From Basidiobolus meristosporus CBS 931.73 (Eukaryota; Basidiobolomycota; Basidiobolomycetes; Basidiobolales; Basidiobolaceae): a stretch of 64,000 nucleotides of DNA. Positions within the stretch are counted from its first letter, which is position 1; the number at the start of each line of letters is the position of its first letter. The stretch spans positions 62,001 to 126,000 of the forward strand of contig MCFE01000057.1 in the NCBI GenBank assembly GCA_002104905.1, written 5' to 3'. This document shows, piece after piece, positions 44,261 to 55,213 of the stretch. The notes beneath the pieces were generated by a model, which was not told the DNA's origin, did not search any database, and saw nothing but the letters and a program-made list of their open reading frames with translations. The translations under genes were made by a program, and so were the position numbers.

Positions 44261-47200
44261 ATGTCTACTACTACTATTACTGGAATTTTCCCTCTGCTGA
44301 AAAGTTGGATGGATCTAACTACCAAGTGTGGAAGGTGAAGATGAAGATGCTGCTGTAAGAAAGAGGCCTTTGGGATATTGTCATGGGAGAAGAATGCCCT
44401 CCTAAAAACGTGGGAGAGGAAGCCTTAAAGTACCGGAAGAAAGAACAAAGTGCCTTTAACTGCATTTGCCTTAATGTCAAGGACAAATTGCTAATTCAAT
44501 GCTCAAGAGCAAAAACGGCAAAGAATGCCTGGAAGGCATTAGAAGACAGCTACCAGTCATGTTCAGCTGCCAAGAAAATGTATCTGAGAAGAAAATTCTT
44601 TACTACAAAGATGCTGCCAGGAGAAGAAATGAAAAATCTAATTAACAGAATTACCCTGCTGGTAGATGAGATGGAATCTGTGGGCGTACCAACTACTGAT
44701 GAGGATGTGATAGTTACCATCCTGAATAGCCTGACAGACAAGCTTCAGGGCCTTGTATCAGCCCTAGAGTCCAGAACTGAAGATTTGACCTTAAATTACA
44801 TATATGGAAGGCTCCTGGATGAAGAATTAAGAAAATCAAGCGCCAATAAGAAGGAAGAAGAAAATGCTTTAATAAGCAATGATAACCAACAAAGAAGGTA
44901 CCCAAGACCCTACAAAGGCAACAGCAACCTATTTTGCAACTACTGCAAAAGGAAAGGACACACATTAGACCGGTGTTTCAAAAAGAGAGATTATCGGCAA
45001 AAGAAGCCTGAATATGGAAATGCTGCAACAACTGAAGATAGACTATTCATATCTGCACTAAATATGACCACAAACAAGGATTCTCAGACGTGGTATATTG
45101 ACTCTGGAGCTTCTCAACACTTTACACACCAAAAAGAACTTTTTACCCAATAACAAGAAATTCCAATTAAGAAGGTTTTCATGGGTGACAATAGAACACT
45201 TGATGCAGTGGGAGAAGGAACTATCCAAGTAAACCTTAGAAGCAGTGAAGGAAGCCATACACTGACCTTTAAAGAAGTACTCTATGTACCAGAAATAGCC
45301 AAGAACCTACTCTCTGTAAGCAAGGCCACAGCAGAAGGACTCAGTTTCAGTTTTGACAATTCTGGATGCAGGATCACTGATCAAAATGGTGCTCATATTG
45401 CTTTGGGCATCAGAGATCAGAACCTATACAAGTTGACTTATATTCCATCATATCTGGAAGCCAATATAAGTAACTTAAATGAAGAAACACCAATGCTTTG
45501 GCACAGGAGATTTGGACACATCAATTTTGATTATTTGCGTAAAATGATCAAAGATCAGCTAATTTCTGGAGTGAAAATTGATCCCCCAGCTATTTTGGAG
45601 CACTGTGAAGCCTGCATATATGGGAAACAAGCCAGACAACCGTTCAAGAGCTCTGGGTTAATCAGAACTAAGAGAAAATTAGATCTAATTCACTCGGATC
45701 TGTGTGGACCTATGCAAAATTTATCCTTAGGCGGGATGAAGTATTTAATCACTTTTATTGATGATTACACAGGATACACATGGGTCTACTTCATGGAGAG
45801 AAAGGAAGAAGCTCTGTCTAAGTTCAGGGAGTTATAGCCATGGTGGAGAGAGAAACTGGTGAAAAAATCAAGAAAATATGCTCTGACAATGGTGGAGAAT
45901 ATACCTCAAAACTCTTCATCCACTTCTGCAAAATTCATGGGATAAAGCAAGAGACTACTGTACCATACTCCCCACAGCAAAATGGAGTAGCAGAACGAGC
46001 TAACAGATCAATAATTGATATGGCAAGATCTATGATCCATGATCAAAAATTATCCTATGATTTTTGGGCGGAATCAGTTGCCACTGCTGTATATCTTAAA
46101 AATAGGAGTTATAACAGAATACTTTGTGATTCTACTCCATTTGAAGCATGGTATGGATACAGACCAAGTGCAGAACATCTAAGAATATTTGGGTGTACAG
46201 CATATGCCAAAAAACTGGCCGGAAATCAGTCAAAATTTGAGCCAAAAAGTGTAAAATGCATATTTTTGGGCTACTGCAATGAGAGTAAGGCATACAGACT
46301 GTACAATACCGAAGCAAAGAAGCTGATCAAGTCCAGGGATGTGTTGTTTGATGAAAATTCAAAATTTTCACAATAAATGACATCAGATGATGACAAAAAT
46401 TTGATCTCAAGTCCACCAATTGTCAGGATTGAATCAGAGCAAAACTATGAAAATTTTTTCACTCCAGAGGACTCTACAACCGTGGTTCAGCCAGAATCAG
46501 TGCCCAGGAATATCCCAGAAGTGATCATTCCAGTATCAAATGCCCGGAGATCCAATTGGACAAGAAATAGCCCAAATTACTATATCAATGAGGGTACAAA
46601 CTTAGCCTATGCCTATTCAGTCCATATTGATGAACCCCAGACTGTAAAAGAGGCCCTAAATAGCCCTCAGACAAAGTTTTGGAGATCTGCAATGACTGAG
46701 GAATATCAGTCCCTGATGGAAAATCAAACTTGGGACTTAGTCAAATTACCAATCATCCAAAAATCAATTGGATGCAGATGGGTCTTCAAGACAAAATACA
46801 AGGCTGATGATACAATTGAAAGATACAAAGCAAGACTTGTAGCCAAAGGATACTCTCAAACAAAAGGACTTGACTATACTGAGACCTTTGCACCCGTAGC
46901 CAAGTTTAATTCTATCAGATTAATATTGGCTATTGCAGCCAAATATAAGTTTTTTATTCATCAAATGGATGTAAAAACGGCATTTTTGAATGGAGAACTT
47001 GATGAGGACGTGTATATGGACCAGCCTGATGGGTTTGCTGACCAAGATAACCCCCATTTGGTCTGCAAGCTTAAAAAGTCACTATATGGTCTCAAACAAT
47101 CACCAAGAGCCTGGAATTGCAAGATAGATTCTTATTTGGAATCTTTGAGTTTCAAAAGGAGTAATGCTGACTATAGTATATACTATAAGCCAGATAGAGC

Positions 47201-48205
47201 AAATCCAGTTCTATAAGCTCTATATGTGGATGATCTTATTATAGCCGCCAATAACCTAGAAACATTGGAAGAGACTAAATCCAGCCTATCTAAGGAGTTC
47301 AAGATGTCCAATCTAGGAGAACTTAGTTACTACTTAGGGATTAAGTTCTCCATAGACAGAAGTACCCAGACTATTACCCTAAGCCAATCCAAGTATATTC
47401 AAGATATACTAAAGAAGTACAAAATGGAAGACTGTAAACCGGCAGCTACCCCAATGGAGACAAACCTTAACTTGGTCAAAACTCAACCAAATCAAGAGAG
47501 CTTGGTGCCATCTGAAAGCCCTGACTTTCCTTATTAATCTATGGTCGGCAGTTGGATGTATATCATGCTTGGAACACGTCCAGATATCTCATATTCAGTG
47601 GGAGTTGTCAGCCAACATAATCAGAATTATGGATCTGATCATATTGCAGCAGTTAAGCGGATTTTTAGATACCTAAAAGGAACTGCTGATATCTGCTTAA
47701 GATACACTTATAAGGATTCAGAACAGGATCTTGTGGGATACTCTGATGCTGATTGGGGACGAAATTTAGAAGACAGAAGATCCACCACAGGATACACCTT
47801 TCTTTACTGTAAAGGAGCAATTTCATGGAATTCAAGAAAGCAACCAACCGTAGCACTTTCTACTACAGAGGCAGAGTATATGGCAGCCTGTGAAGCTACA
47901 AAAGAAGCAATGTGGTTAAGAAAGCTCTTTACAGATTTAGGCCTATGTCAAAAAACGCCTATTACTTTATTTCAAGATAATCAAGGATGTATACAATTAG
48001 GTAGATATCCAACTTTTCATACTAGAGCCAAGCACATAGATATTAGACATCATTTCATACGTGAAGCTATAAAGAATAACTTAGTTAGCTTAGTTTACTG
48101 TCCTACAGATGAAATGATTGCAGACATATTTACCAAACCATTAGCTAGAGACAAGTATAAATATCTTAGGTCAAAATTAGGACTAGTCAGTATGAACATT
48201 TAGCT
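44261..48205 (+). pseudogene. Gag-pol polyprotein of copia family 2, copy F
   Basis: A single gag-pol frame in copia order: gag capsid; zinc knuckle CNYCKRKGHTLDRC (about 44935-44976); protease WYIDSGASQHF (about 45091); GAG-pre-integrase LWHRRFGHINF (about 45497); integrase HSDLCGP, CSDNGGEY, PQQNGVAERANRS; reverse transcriptase MDVKTAFLNGELDEDVY (about 46966) and LYVDDLIIAANN (about 47221); RNase H GYSDADWG and STTEAEYMA (about 47740-47885); and the end KYLRSKLGLVSMNI. It is disabled by a one-base deletion near 44286 and stops at about 44357, 45151, 45835, 46374, 47214 and 47535. The expected length of about 1,320 codons is otherwise intact. Confidence 0.85.
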
Positions 48206-48214
48206 GAGTGGGAG
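48206..48214 (+). promoter_or_regulatory. Polypurine tract before the 3' LTR of copy F
   Basis: AGTGGGAG-type purine run ending directly at the TG of the 3' LTR (48215). It is where plus-strand DNA synthesis would start. Confidence 0.7.
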
Positions 48215-48563
48215 TGTTGTAAAAATTTGTATTTCCACCTATATATTCACCTAACTTAGTCACTTAGATCATCACCTTCAAATCCTAGAGAATACTGACC
48301 AAATTTCTTGTTGGGATTTACTTAGAATATTTTCACCAAAATACCAGGTACCCAGAACATGAAAATTCTCAAAGTTGTCCAAACAGCCCCAAACTTTGCA
48401 CACATGTTCTTGGGACCTTCCTTAACCTATTCTACATGTTTGTAATGCCAAGACAATGTAAAAGTATAAATACTACTTTTACATTCAATAAATCATTATG
48501 TGAAAACCACATTATCTACTTGTTCTCCCAATCACTTCCAATATCTCCAAGACTCTTACAACA
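48215..48563 (+). repeat. 3' LTR of copy F
   Basis: 349 bp. About nine single differences from the 5' LTR, including one T indel near the start and C/A in GACAATG. Confidence 0.85.
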
Positions 48564-50158
48564 AAAAATAGGAGTTATAACAGAATACTTTGTGATTCTA
48601 CTCCATTTAAAGCATGGTAAGGCTACAGATCAAGTGCAGAACATCTAAGAATATCTGGGTGTGCAGCATACGCCAAGAAACTGCCTGGAAATTAGCCATA
48701 ATATGAGCCAACAAGTGTAAAATGCATATTTTTGGGCTACTGCAATGAAGGTAAAGCATAAAGACTCTACAATACCCAAGCAAAGAAGCTTATCAAGTCC
48801 AAGGATGTGCTATTTGATAAAATTCAAAGTTTTTACAAGAAATGACATCATATGATGACAAAAATCTGATCTCAAGTCTACCACTTGTCAGGATTGAATC
48901 AGAGCAAAACAATGAAGATTTTTTCACTCCAGAGGACCCTGTAATTATGGTTAAGCCTGAAGAAGTGCCCAGAAATATTCCAGAAGTGATCATTTTAGTA
49001 TCAAATGCCCACAGATCCAACCAGATAAGAAATAGCACATATTACTATGTAAATGAGGGTACAAATGTAGCCTATGCCTTTTCAGTCCATATTGATGAAC
49101 CCCAGACTGTAAAAGAGGCCCTAAATAGCCCTTGGACAAAGTTTTGAAGATCTGAAATGACTCAGGAATATCAGGCCCTGATGGAAAATCAGACTTGGGA
49201 CTTAGTCAGATTACCAATCAACCAAAAATGAATTTGATGCAGATGGGTCTTCAAGACAAAATACAAGGGTGATGGTACAATTGAATGATGCAAAGGAAGG
49301 CTTGTGGCCAAAGTATACTCTCAAACAAAAGGAGCTGAATATACTGAGACCTTTGAACCAGTAGCCAAGTTTAATTCTGTCAGATTAATATTGGCTATTG
49401 CCGTTAAATATAAGTTTTTCATTCATCAAATGGATGTAAAAATTGCATTTTTGGATGGAGAACTTGATCAGGACGTGTATATGGACCAGTCTGATGGGTT
49501 TGCTGACCAAGATAACCCCCATTTGGTCTGCAAGCTTAAAAAGTCTCTATATGGTCTCAAACAATCACCAAGGGCCTGGAATTGCAAGATAGATTCTTAT
49601 TTGGAATCTTTGAGTTTCAAAAGGAGTGATGCTGACTAGAATATGTATTATAAGTCAGATAGAGCAAATGCAGTTCTATTAGCTCTATATGTGGATGATC
49701 TTAGTATTGCCACCAATAATCTAGTAACATTGGAAGAGACTAAATCCAGCCTATTTAAGGAGTTCAAGATGTCTGATCTAGGAGTACTCAGTTACTATTT
49801 AGGGATTAAGTTCTCCATAGACAGAAGTACCCAGACTATCACCCTAAGTCAATCCAAGTATATTCAAGATATACTAAAGAAGTACCAGATGGAAGACTGT
49901 AAACAAGCAGCTACCCCAATGGTGACAAACCTTAACTTGGTCAAAACTCAACCAAATCAAGAGAGCTTGGTGCCATCTGAAAGCCCTGACTTTCCTTATC
50001 AATCTATGATTGGCAGTCTGATGTATATCATGCTTGGAACACATCCAGATATCTCATATTCAGTGGGAGTTGTCAGCCAGCATAATCAGAACTATGGATC
50101 TGATCATATTGCAGCAATTAAACATATTTTTAGATACCTAAAAGGAACTGCTGATATC
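48564..50158 (+). pseudogene. Copia family 2, copy G: integrase end to early RNase H
   Basis: It begins in the middle of integrase right at the 3' LTR of copy F. It continues with the integrase C-terminal region and RT (MDVKIAFLDGELDQDVYMDQ at about 49431, LYVDDLSIATNN at about 49690), and stops after GTADIC in RNase H at 50158, where an antisense LTR starts. Two longer open stretches remain (49304-49639, 49643-50158). Several stops before. Confidence 0.7.
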
Positions 50159-50507
50159 TGTTGTAAGAGTCTTGGAGATATTGAAAGTGATTGGGAGGAC
50201 AAGTAGATTATATGGTTTTCACTTTATGATTTATTAAATGTAAAAGCAGTATTTATACTTTTGCATGGTCTTGGCATTACAAGCACAAAGAATAGGCTAA
50301 GGGAGGTCCCAAGAAAATGTGTGCAAAGTTTGTTGCTGTTTGGACAATTTTGAGAATTTTTATGTTCTAGGTACCTGGTATTTTGGCAAAAGTATTCTAA
50401 GTAAATCCCAACAAGGAATTTGGTCAGTATTCTCTAGGATTTGAAGGTAATGATATAAGTGACTAAGTTAAGTGAATATTTAGGTGGAATTACAAATTTT
50501 TACAACA
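50159..50507 (-). repeat. Copia family 2 LTR in antisense to copy G
   Basis: Full-length antisense LTR, TGTTGTAAGAGTC to TTTTTACAACA. Its junction with pol is at the same bases as at 30777 and 36645. Confidence 0.75.
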
Positions 50508-50680
50508 CTTTAAGGGCACCTCTCCCATGCTTTTAGGAGGGCATCTTTCTCCCATGATAATATCCCAAAGGCCTCTTTCCTGTAGCAGCATCTTTATCTT
50601 CTCCTTCCACACTTGGATGGAAAGTTCCAGTAATAGCAGTAGTAGACATTGCAGATAGTGACAGCTTGGGGCTCATGACC
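50508..50680 (-). pseudogene. Copia family 2 gag N-terminal fragment
   Basis: Minus-strand gag start region with a small internal deletion: primer-binding site at 50664-50680 (GGTCATGAGCCCC), MSTTAITGT-like, VWKEKIKMLLQERG, then EEGAL. Cut at 50508 by the neighbouring LTR. Confidence 0.6.
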
Positions 50681-51027
50681 TGTTATATGAGTCTTGGAGG
50701 TAATGGAAGTGATTGGGAGAACTAGTAGACTATATGGTTTTCACTTAATGATTTATTGAATGTAAAGCAGTATTCATTCTTTACATGGTCATGGCATAAC
50801 AAACATACAGCATATGTACAGGAAGGTTCCAAGAGCATGTGCGCAAACTTTGGGGCTGTTTGGACTGCCTTGAGAAATACTATGCTCTGGGTACCTGATG
50901 TTTTGGTGATATTAGTTCAACTAAATGCAGACAAGGAATTTGGCCAGTATTCTCTAAGATTTGTAAGTGATGATCCAAGCAACCAAGTTAGGTGAATATC
51001 TAGGTGGAATACCAGATGTTTACAACA
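50681..51027 (-). repeat. Copia family 2 LTR, antisense
   Basis: 347 bp, TGTTATATGAGTCTTGG to TGTTTACAACA; more diverged than the LTRs of copies E1 and F. Confidence 0.7.
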
Positions 51028-51197
51028 CTTTTCACACATGCCCTTGGGACCTGCCTAAGCATATTCACATGGTTGCTTTGCCAAGGCCATGTAGAGGTAT
51101 AAATACTACTTTTACATTCAATAAATCATTTAGTGAAAACCATATAGTCTACTTGTTCTCCAAATCAATTCCAATGTCTCCAAAACTCTTACAACCA
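51028..51197 (+). repeat. Copia family 2 LTR, 3' half; right edge of the transposon block
   Basis: It starts in mid-LTR (CACACATGCCCTTGGGACC), includes GGTATAAATAC and ATTCAATAAATC, and ends CTCTTACAACCA. The antisense LTR before it makes a head-to-head pair. Host-type sequence begins after 51197. Confidence 0.65.
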
Positions 51198-51296
51198 GAA
51201 ACTGCAAGGATCTATGGCTATGATATAAGTGACCAAGTTGATGGAATATTCAACAGCATCATGATACCATACATGGACCTACTTATCTCACTGTGA
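51198..51296 (+). other. Short open segment at the transposon-host border
   Basis: About 31 codons open to a TGA at 51296 (ARIYGYDISDQVDGIFNSI in part). It does not match either copia family or the Tnp2 element by eye. It could be the 3' end of a host gene cut by the LTR, or chance. No domain recognised. Confidence 0.25.
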
Positions 51297-51297
51297 C

Positions 51298-52402
51298 TAG
51301 GTAAAGTGAAATTAAATATATGTACAATTTATTGGAACTTGGTTGATTTGCGAGAAATCGGTTGTTTGACCACTAAGCCATAATTTATGATGGACAACCA
51401 ATCGGATGCAAAGTGGTGAATGGCACAATTCTTATCAGACCATATGAGTGATAGACCAATCAATGAAAACACACATATTACTGACCATCGTCAAATCACC
51501 AACATAGTATTGGATGCGTTTGGATTATATTTATCTTTTGGACATGGCAATACTAATCAATGCACGCTATTTCTCGTTAGCTGATGTCGGATAGTCGAAC
51601 AAGTAGTTGATGGGGATCTGATAATTTGCTTCAACCCCGAATTTCAATTTTGGCGGGACAATCATGCATGAAATCATGGTGACTCGATCAAACCAAGAAT
51701 TTTCATGTATTCAATATCGCGGCCACACCGAAGAATTGGCAAGCTCTGTACTAGGAGCACGTCTTGGTTATAACTTATGGCGGCGATTACAATCAATATA
51801 CTGGGAACATTTCCTAGCGCAAATCATATAATGCCATCAAATCCACTCTGTACATCCCTTCTTTACTGACCACCTCATCTCCAGGAAAGACCCCGTGGAG
51901 ATATTACTCAAAACCACACCAATTGAGCCATCCCATCGTCTCATCATCGCTTTATATGGGCTACTATTGAACCAGTCGATACATATGTTTGCTATCGGTC
52001 ACTTATCAGAGTCACCCGAAGTCAGATAGATGCGATTCAGTCCACCAGACATTACTTACAACCAGCTAACCATGTAAAAATGGGCTCCACCTACGATGCA
52101 AAAATCACACCACAAGCGCAGACAATGCCAGCCAATGATGAGTCGCCCAGGGACAATATATGCATTAGGACTCACCAATAAGGTATTAGCTGCTGGAGTT
52201 CAGCGTCATCGCTCCTTAAACTCGACAGTGCGGTTGATCAGAATCGGAAAGCGAGCTGCCGAGAGGACTGGTTGTTTATCTTGCTTCCGAGGAGCTTAAT
52301 TTGTGGCTTGGCGAGTTTAAATGAAAGCAAAAAAGCAATGAATGACAATCATGTCTCAATCGAGTTCGACATAAAACTCCGCCTCAACCATGGGGCCATC
52401 CG
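51298..52402. other. Intergenic, no gene seen
   Basis: Composition shifts here toward higher GC. Short ORFs exist (for example 52096-52299), but none has recognisable content or supporting splice structure. Probably upstream region of the cyclin gene. Confidence 0.5.
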
Positions 52403-52408
52403 TATAAA
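52403..52408 (+). promoter_or_regulatory. TATA box of the cyclin gene
   Basis: TATAAA, 90 bases before the ATG at 52498, in line with the spacing at other genes in this window. Confidence 0.45.
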
Positions 52409-52497
52409 TCCCCATTGCAAAGACAACCCACGACAGAACCGATCTCTTCTTGTTGACCAAGACTAACCACCCGTGATTTACCGATCGTCTGCTTGGC

Positions 52498-52986
52498 ATG
52501 AGTTACACCCTTATGGGCAAAGTTCCGGAGCCCCAGCCCATCCCGGAATTACTGATTGAATTCACCATCACCCATGTGCGTTCAGTAATCATGTATCGAG
52601 AGAACGCGACCCATCGACGAGCCTGCTCTCCCTCACTCTCCAAGTTGGTCAAACGGGTGATTCGGAAATGCCGGATCCGAACGCCTACCCTGCTGGTTGC
52701 ACTCGTTTACATCGACCGCCTGCGCGAGTACTTACCGGCGCAAGCGATCGGGAGCCCGACCACCGGACATCGGGTATTTCTAGCCTCCCTTATCCTGGCC
52801 TCGAAGTTCCATGACGATGCATCGCTCTGGTGCGCGGATGTGGCCCACATAGTATACAAATACTGGGACTTATCCGAGATCAACGAGATGGAGAGGGTCT
52901 TCCTGAACTACGTGAACTTCGATCTGTGGGTAGATCAGGAGCAGCTACGAAACTACGTGAAGGAGAAGAACATCGAACTCCCCTAA
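52498..52986 (+). CDS. PHO85-type (PCL-like) cyclin
   Basis: A 162-residue single-exon protein made almost wholly of one cyclin box. Cyclin-box features are the TLLVALVYIDRL helix (about residues 63-74), the HRVFLASLILASKFHDD segment (about 89-105, the usual site of the LASK-type motif), and the INEMERVFLNYVNFDLWV helix (about 127-144). Pcl cyclins bind and direct a Pho85-type cyclin-dependent kinase in polarity, cell cycle or nutrient signalling. Which of these applies cannot be told. It is shorter than most Pcl proteins, with hardly any N- or C-terminal extension. The start at 52498 fits a TATA box 90 bases upstream. Confidence 0.85.
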   Translation: MSYTLMGKVPEPQPIPELLIEFTITHVRSVIMYRENATHRRACSPSLSKLVKRVIRKCRIRTPTLLVALVYIDRLREYLPAQAIGSPTTGHRVFLASLILASKFHDDASLWCADVAHIVYKYWDLSEINEMERVFLNYVNFDLWVDQEQLRNYVKEKNIELP

Positions 52987-53072
52987 CCACCACCACCACC
53001 ACCATCACCCTGTATGTAAGCCATCGCACTTCCCTAACCATACTGTAAGAAAACATCGAATCTCCCTAACCA
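52971..53072 (+). repeat. Imperfect triplication of the cyclin stop region
   Basis: CATCGAACTCCCCTAACCA, which covers the last codons and stop, recurs as CATCGCACTTCCCTAACCA at 53022 and CATCGAATCTCCCTAACCA at 53054. A CCA-repeat tract lies between the first two. Confidence 0.6.
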
Positions 53073-53284
53073 CCATGTAAATATCGGCCATTTTGAAACC
53101 TTCAAATATCCCCTTGATGTGCCCGTATTCGCCAATGTTTCAAATAACCTTGTGATTGAGTAAACCGAGTGAACTGCACCGAGTGAACTGCGCCCACTTG
53201 AAACGCCCTTGACCATGGGTTGGGTTGGATGATCGGTATTCTGTAACCGCTGTTTCTGGTCGGTTTCACGCCGGCCGGCCGAGG

Positions 53285-53290
53285 TATAAA
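53285..53290 (+). promoter_or_regulatory. TATA box of the Gly/Ser-rich secreted protein gene
   Basis: TATAAA 74 bases before the ATG at 53364. Confidence 0.5.
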
Positions 53291-53363
53291 TGAATTCCCA
53301 TGATACATCACCTATACTGGTACCCGTGGATAGCCGGTATTCTTGTCGAGAGCACTCACCCCG

Positions 53364-54089
53364 ATGTATTCACATTTCATTGGCACCACTCTGCTGCTGG
53401 CCTGCTCCATACTGTCCGTCTCCGCGGGCACAGCACGTAAGTCCCGCCACTCACCCCTCTTGCCTTTCTAACCACTAAACAACTGCACAGATATCGTCGA
53501 GCTGGACGGCGGCAAGGTCTACAAGATCAAAGGAAGCCACGGGGACTGTGTAAATATCCGAAACATGATCTTGGTGTACGCAGCCAGAGTGTCAGAGGAC
53601 CCGATCGGGTTCACTGTCCACTCCGGGCCCAACTGCACCCCAGACACTAAGGTCCAATGTGTGGATCGAACCACGCCCAACTACATCTTCGGCGCCCCGC
53701 AGAACGGCCAATCGATTGGGTTCTTCGATGATGGCTCCACCACGAACTCCGCCGCGTTGACATGTGCGCTAAGCGGTGACAATCCTTTCGGCGGGGCTGC
53801 AAGAGACGATTCAGGTAAGATCATCTCTGACAATGAGAAGTCATCCGGTGGCTCCTACGACTCCGGAGGCGGCGGTGATGGCTCAGGTGGAAACTACGAT
53901 TCTGGGGGCGATGGTTATTCTTCCGGCGGAGGTTCGTTCGGGAGCAGTGGTTCATTTGGCAATAGTGGTAGTCTTTACGGTGGTGGAGGTGGAGGTGGTG
54001 GCGGTGGGGGGCATTATGGTAGGAATCATGGTGGGCACCATGGTTATCGATCCGGCGGGTTCGGAAGCTCAGGTAGTCTGGTCGGATAA
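53364..54089 (+). CDS. Secreted Gly/Ser-rich protein, two exons
   Basis: Exons 53364-53436 and 53491-54089, with a 54-bp intron (GTAAGT...CACAG, branch-like CTAAC). The product is 223 residues. Residues 1-24 form a signal peptide (hydrophobic LLLACSILSVSAG, then A-x-A-like). Residues 25-115 or so are a compact domain with four Cys (GDCVNIRN, PNCTPDTKVQC, LTCALSGD) and no family I recognise. From about 135 the sequence is a low-complexity tail of SGG, GSFGSSG and poly-Gly ending in His/Gly-rich sequence. Probably extracellular or wall-associated. The first exon is needed for the signal peptide. Confidence 0.75.
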
Positions 54090-54480
54090 GGCATCCCCCG
54101 TCACGCAAAATGAAATAAATCCATCTTAAAATTACTATATCAATATCAACCGAAGTCTTCACGAACGCTTAATTTCCATGCACGTCGATTTCATTGGCGT
54201 CGGGGGGGGGGTTTCTTCATCCGATCTCGCGAAATAGCGCACGGTGTTCTTGCTCACCAAAGCGTGTCAGAATCGAAAGATACGCGTTGGACGCGATTAC
54301 GATCATGCGAGGATTTGGATTAGACGGGGGATTTGGATTTTGCAAAATTTTGTGCCCCCATCCATTGGATGACCTCATGTTGCTTCCTTGGGTATATATA
54401 GCGCTAGTTCCCTGCTGTCTAGGAAACGTACTACCGAATTTCAATTTTGTTAATTCTTTCAACCTACTCTCATATATATA
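54090..54480 (+). promoter_or_regulatory. Promoter of histone H2A gene 1
   Basis: No gene is seen. A TATA box (TATATATA, 54393-54400) lies about 80 bases before the ATG. An 11-base G run is at 54201-54211. No further histone-specific element is evident by eye. Confidence 0.5.
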
Positions 54481-54879
54481 ATGTCTGGCAAAGCTGGTGG
54501 TAAAAGTGGAAAGGCCGTTACTGGTGGATCCAAGTCTCGCTCTAGCAAGGCTGGTCTTCAGTTCCCCGTCGGTCGTATCCATCGTCACTTGCGTAAGGGT
54601 AACTACTCACAACGTATCGCCGCCGGTGCCCCCGTGTACCTTGCCGCCGTCCTTGAATACCTCGCAGCCGAAATTCTCGAATTGGCCGGTAACGCCGCTC
54701 GCGACAACAAGAAGACCAGAATCATTCCTCGTCACTTGCAACTCGCCATTCGTAACGATGAGGAGTTGAACAAGTTGTTGAGCAACGTGACCATCGCCCA
54801 GGGTGGTGTTCTTCCCAACATTCACGGAAGCTTGTTGCCCAAGAAGTCCAAGAAGGAGGGTGAATCCCAAGAATTATAA
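54481..54879 (+). CDS. Histone H2A, gene 1
   Basis: Core nucleosomal histone, 132 residues, intronless. It has a basic N-terminal tail ([12 protein letters not shown]), the H2A signature [17 protein letters not shown] (residues 24-40), the acidic patch region ([16 protein letters not shown]), the docking domain ([16 protein letters not shown]) and a C-terminal SQEL. SQE-phi at the tip, with Ser129 as in yeast H2A, is the site that DNA-damage kinases phosphorylate. So this fungal H2A also does the H2A.X job. The protein is identical to that of the gene at 63514-63912. Confidence 0.97.
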   Translation: MSGKAGGKSGKAVTGGSKSRSSKAGLQFPVGRIHRHLRKGNYSQRIAAGAPVYLAAVLEYLAAEILELAGNAARDNKKTRIIPRHLQLAIRNDEELNKLLSNVTIAQGGVLPNIHGSLLPKKSKKEGESQEL

Positions 54880-55213
54880 ATCCTCTTTCTTGTCCTCCGT
54901 TTACACCTGTTAATGTCCTTCCTGTAGATAGTTTATACAATTGAAATGGTAACTGGTATCACTTCTACGTAAGCCTCAAATCCCATTCTTTATGATCAAA
55001 TAAAATCACTTGAACAATATCTAGTTCGTATCAAATAATATCCAAAAGGATGTTGCTTTATTCAACCATAATTGGTTTACTGGTTAAACTCACCTCGATG
55101 GGTAGTAGCAAGATTTGCTTTCATATCACGTGATTGTGAATTCAGCGCTTCAACTCGATGTTAACATACAGCCAGCTTGGTAGAAATAACAAAGGGTCAC
55201 ATAGGCGCAAGAA
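54880..55213. other. Intergenic, no gene seen
   Basis: Holds the 3' region of H2A gene 1 and the upstream region of AP-2 sigma. AATAAA-like sequence (CAAATAAAATC) lies near 55000. Nothing else is seen. Confidence 0.4.

Larger units (their letters stand above)
43880..48563 (+). mobile_element. Full-length Ty1/copia retrotransposon, family 2, copy F (dead)
   Basis: 4,684 bp with both LTRs, primer-binding site, gag-pol and polypurine tract. The LTRs differ at about nine positions by my alignment (roughly 97 percent identity), so insertion was fairly recent. The outside bases (CATTT left, AAAAA right) are not a target duplication. The left flank is RT and the right flank integrase of other copies, so this copy has been through recombination. 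Confidence 0.85.

Noticed and set aside
43880-48563. RIP (repeat-induced C-to-T mutation) as the cause of the stops
   Set aside because: Some stops are CAA to TAA, but others are T-to-A changes or indels, and LTR differences are mixed. No clear RIP bias by eye.
52096-52299. ORF upstream of the cyclin gene
   Set aside because: No recognisable sequence, poor composition and no splice support; treated as chance.
53160-53200. Direct repeat ACCGAGTGAACTGC before the secreted protein gene
   Set aside because: Two short copies only; no evidence for an operator function.
53821-54162. Long ORFs on the other frames of the Gly/Ser-rich gene (53776-54129 plus, 53821-54162 minus)
   Set aside because: They are shadows of a GC-rich repetitive coding stretch; they lack a signal peptide or any domain.
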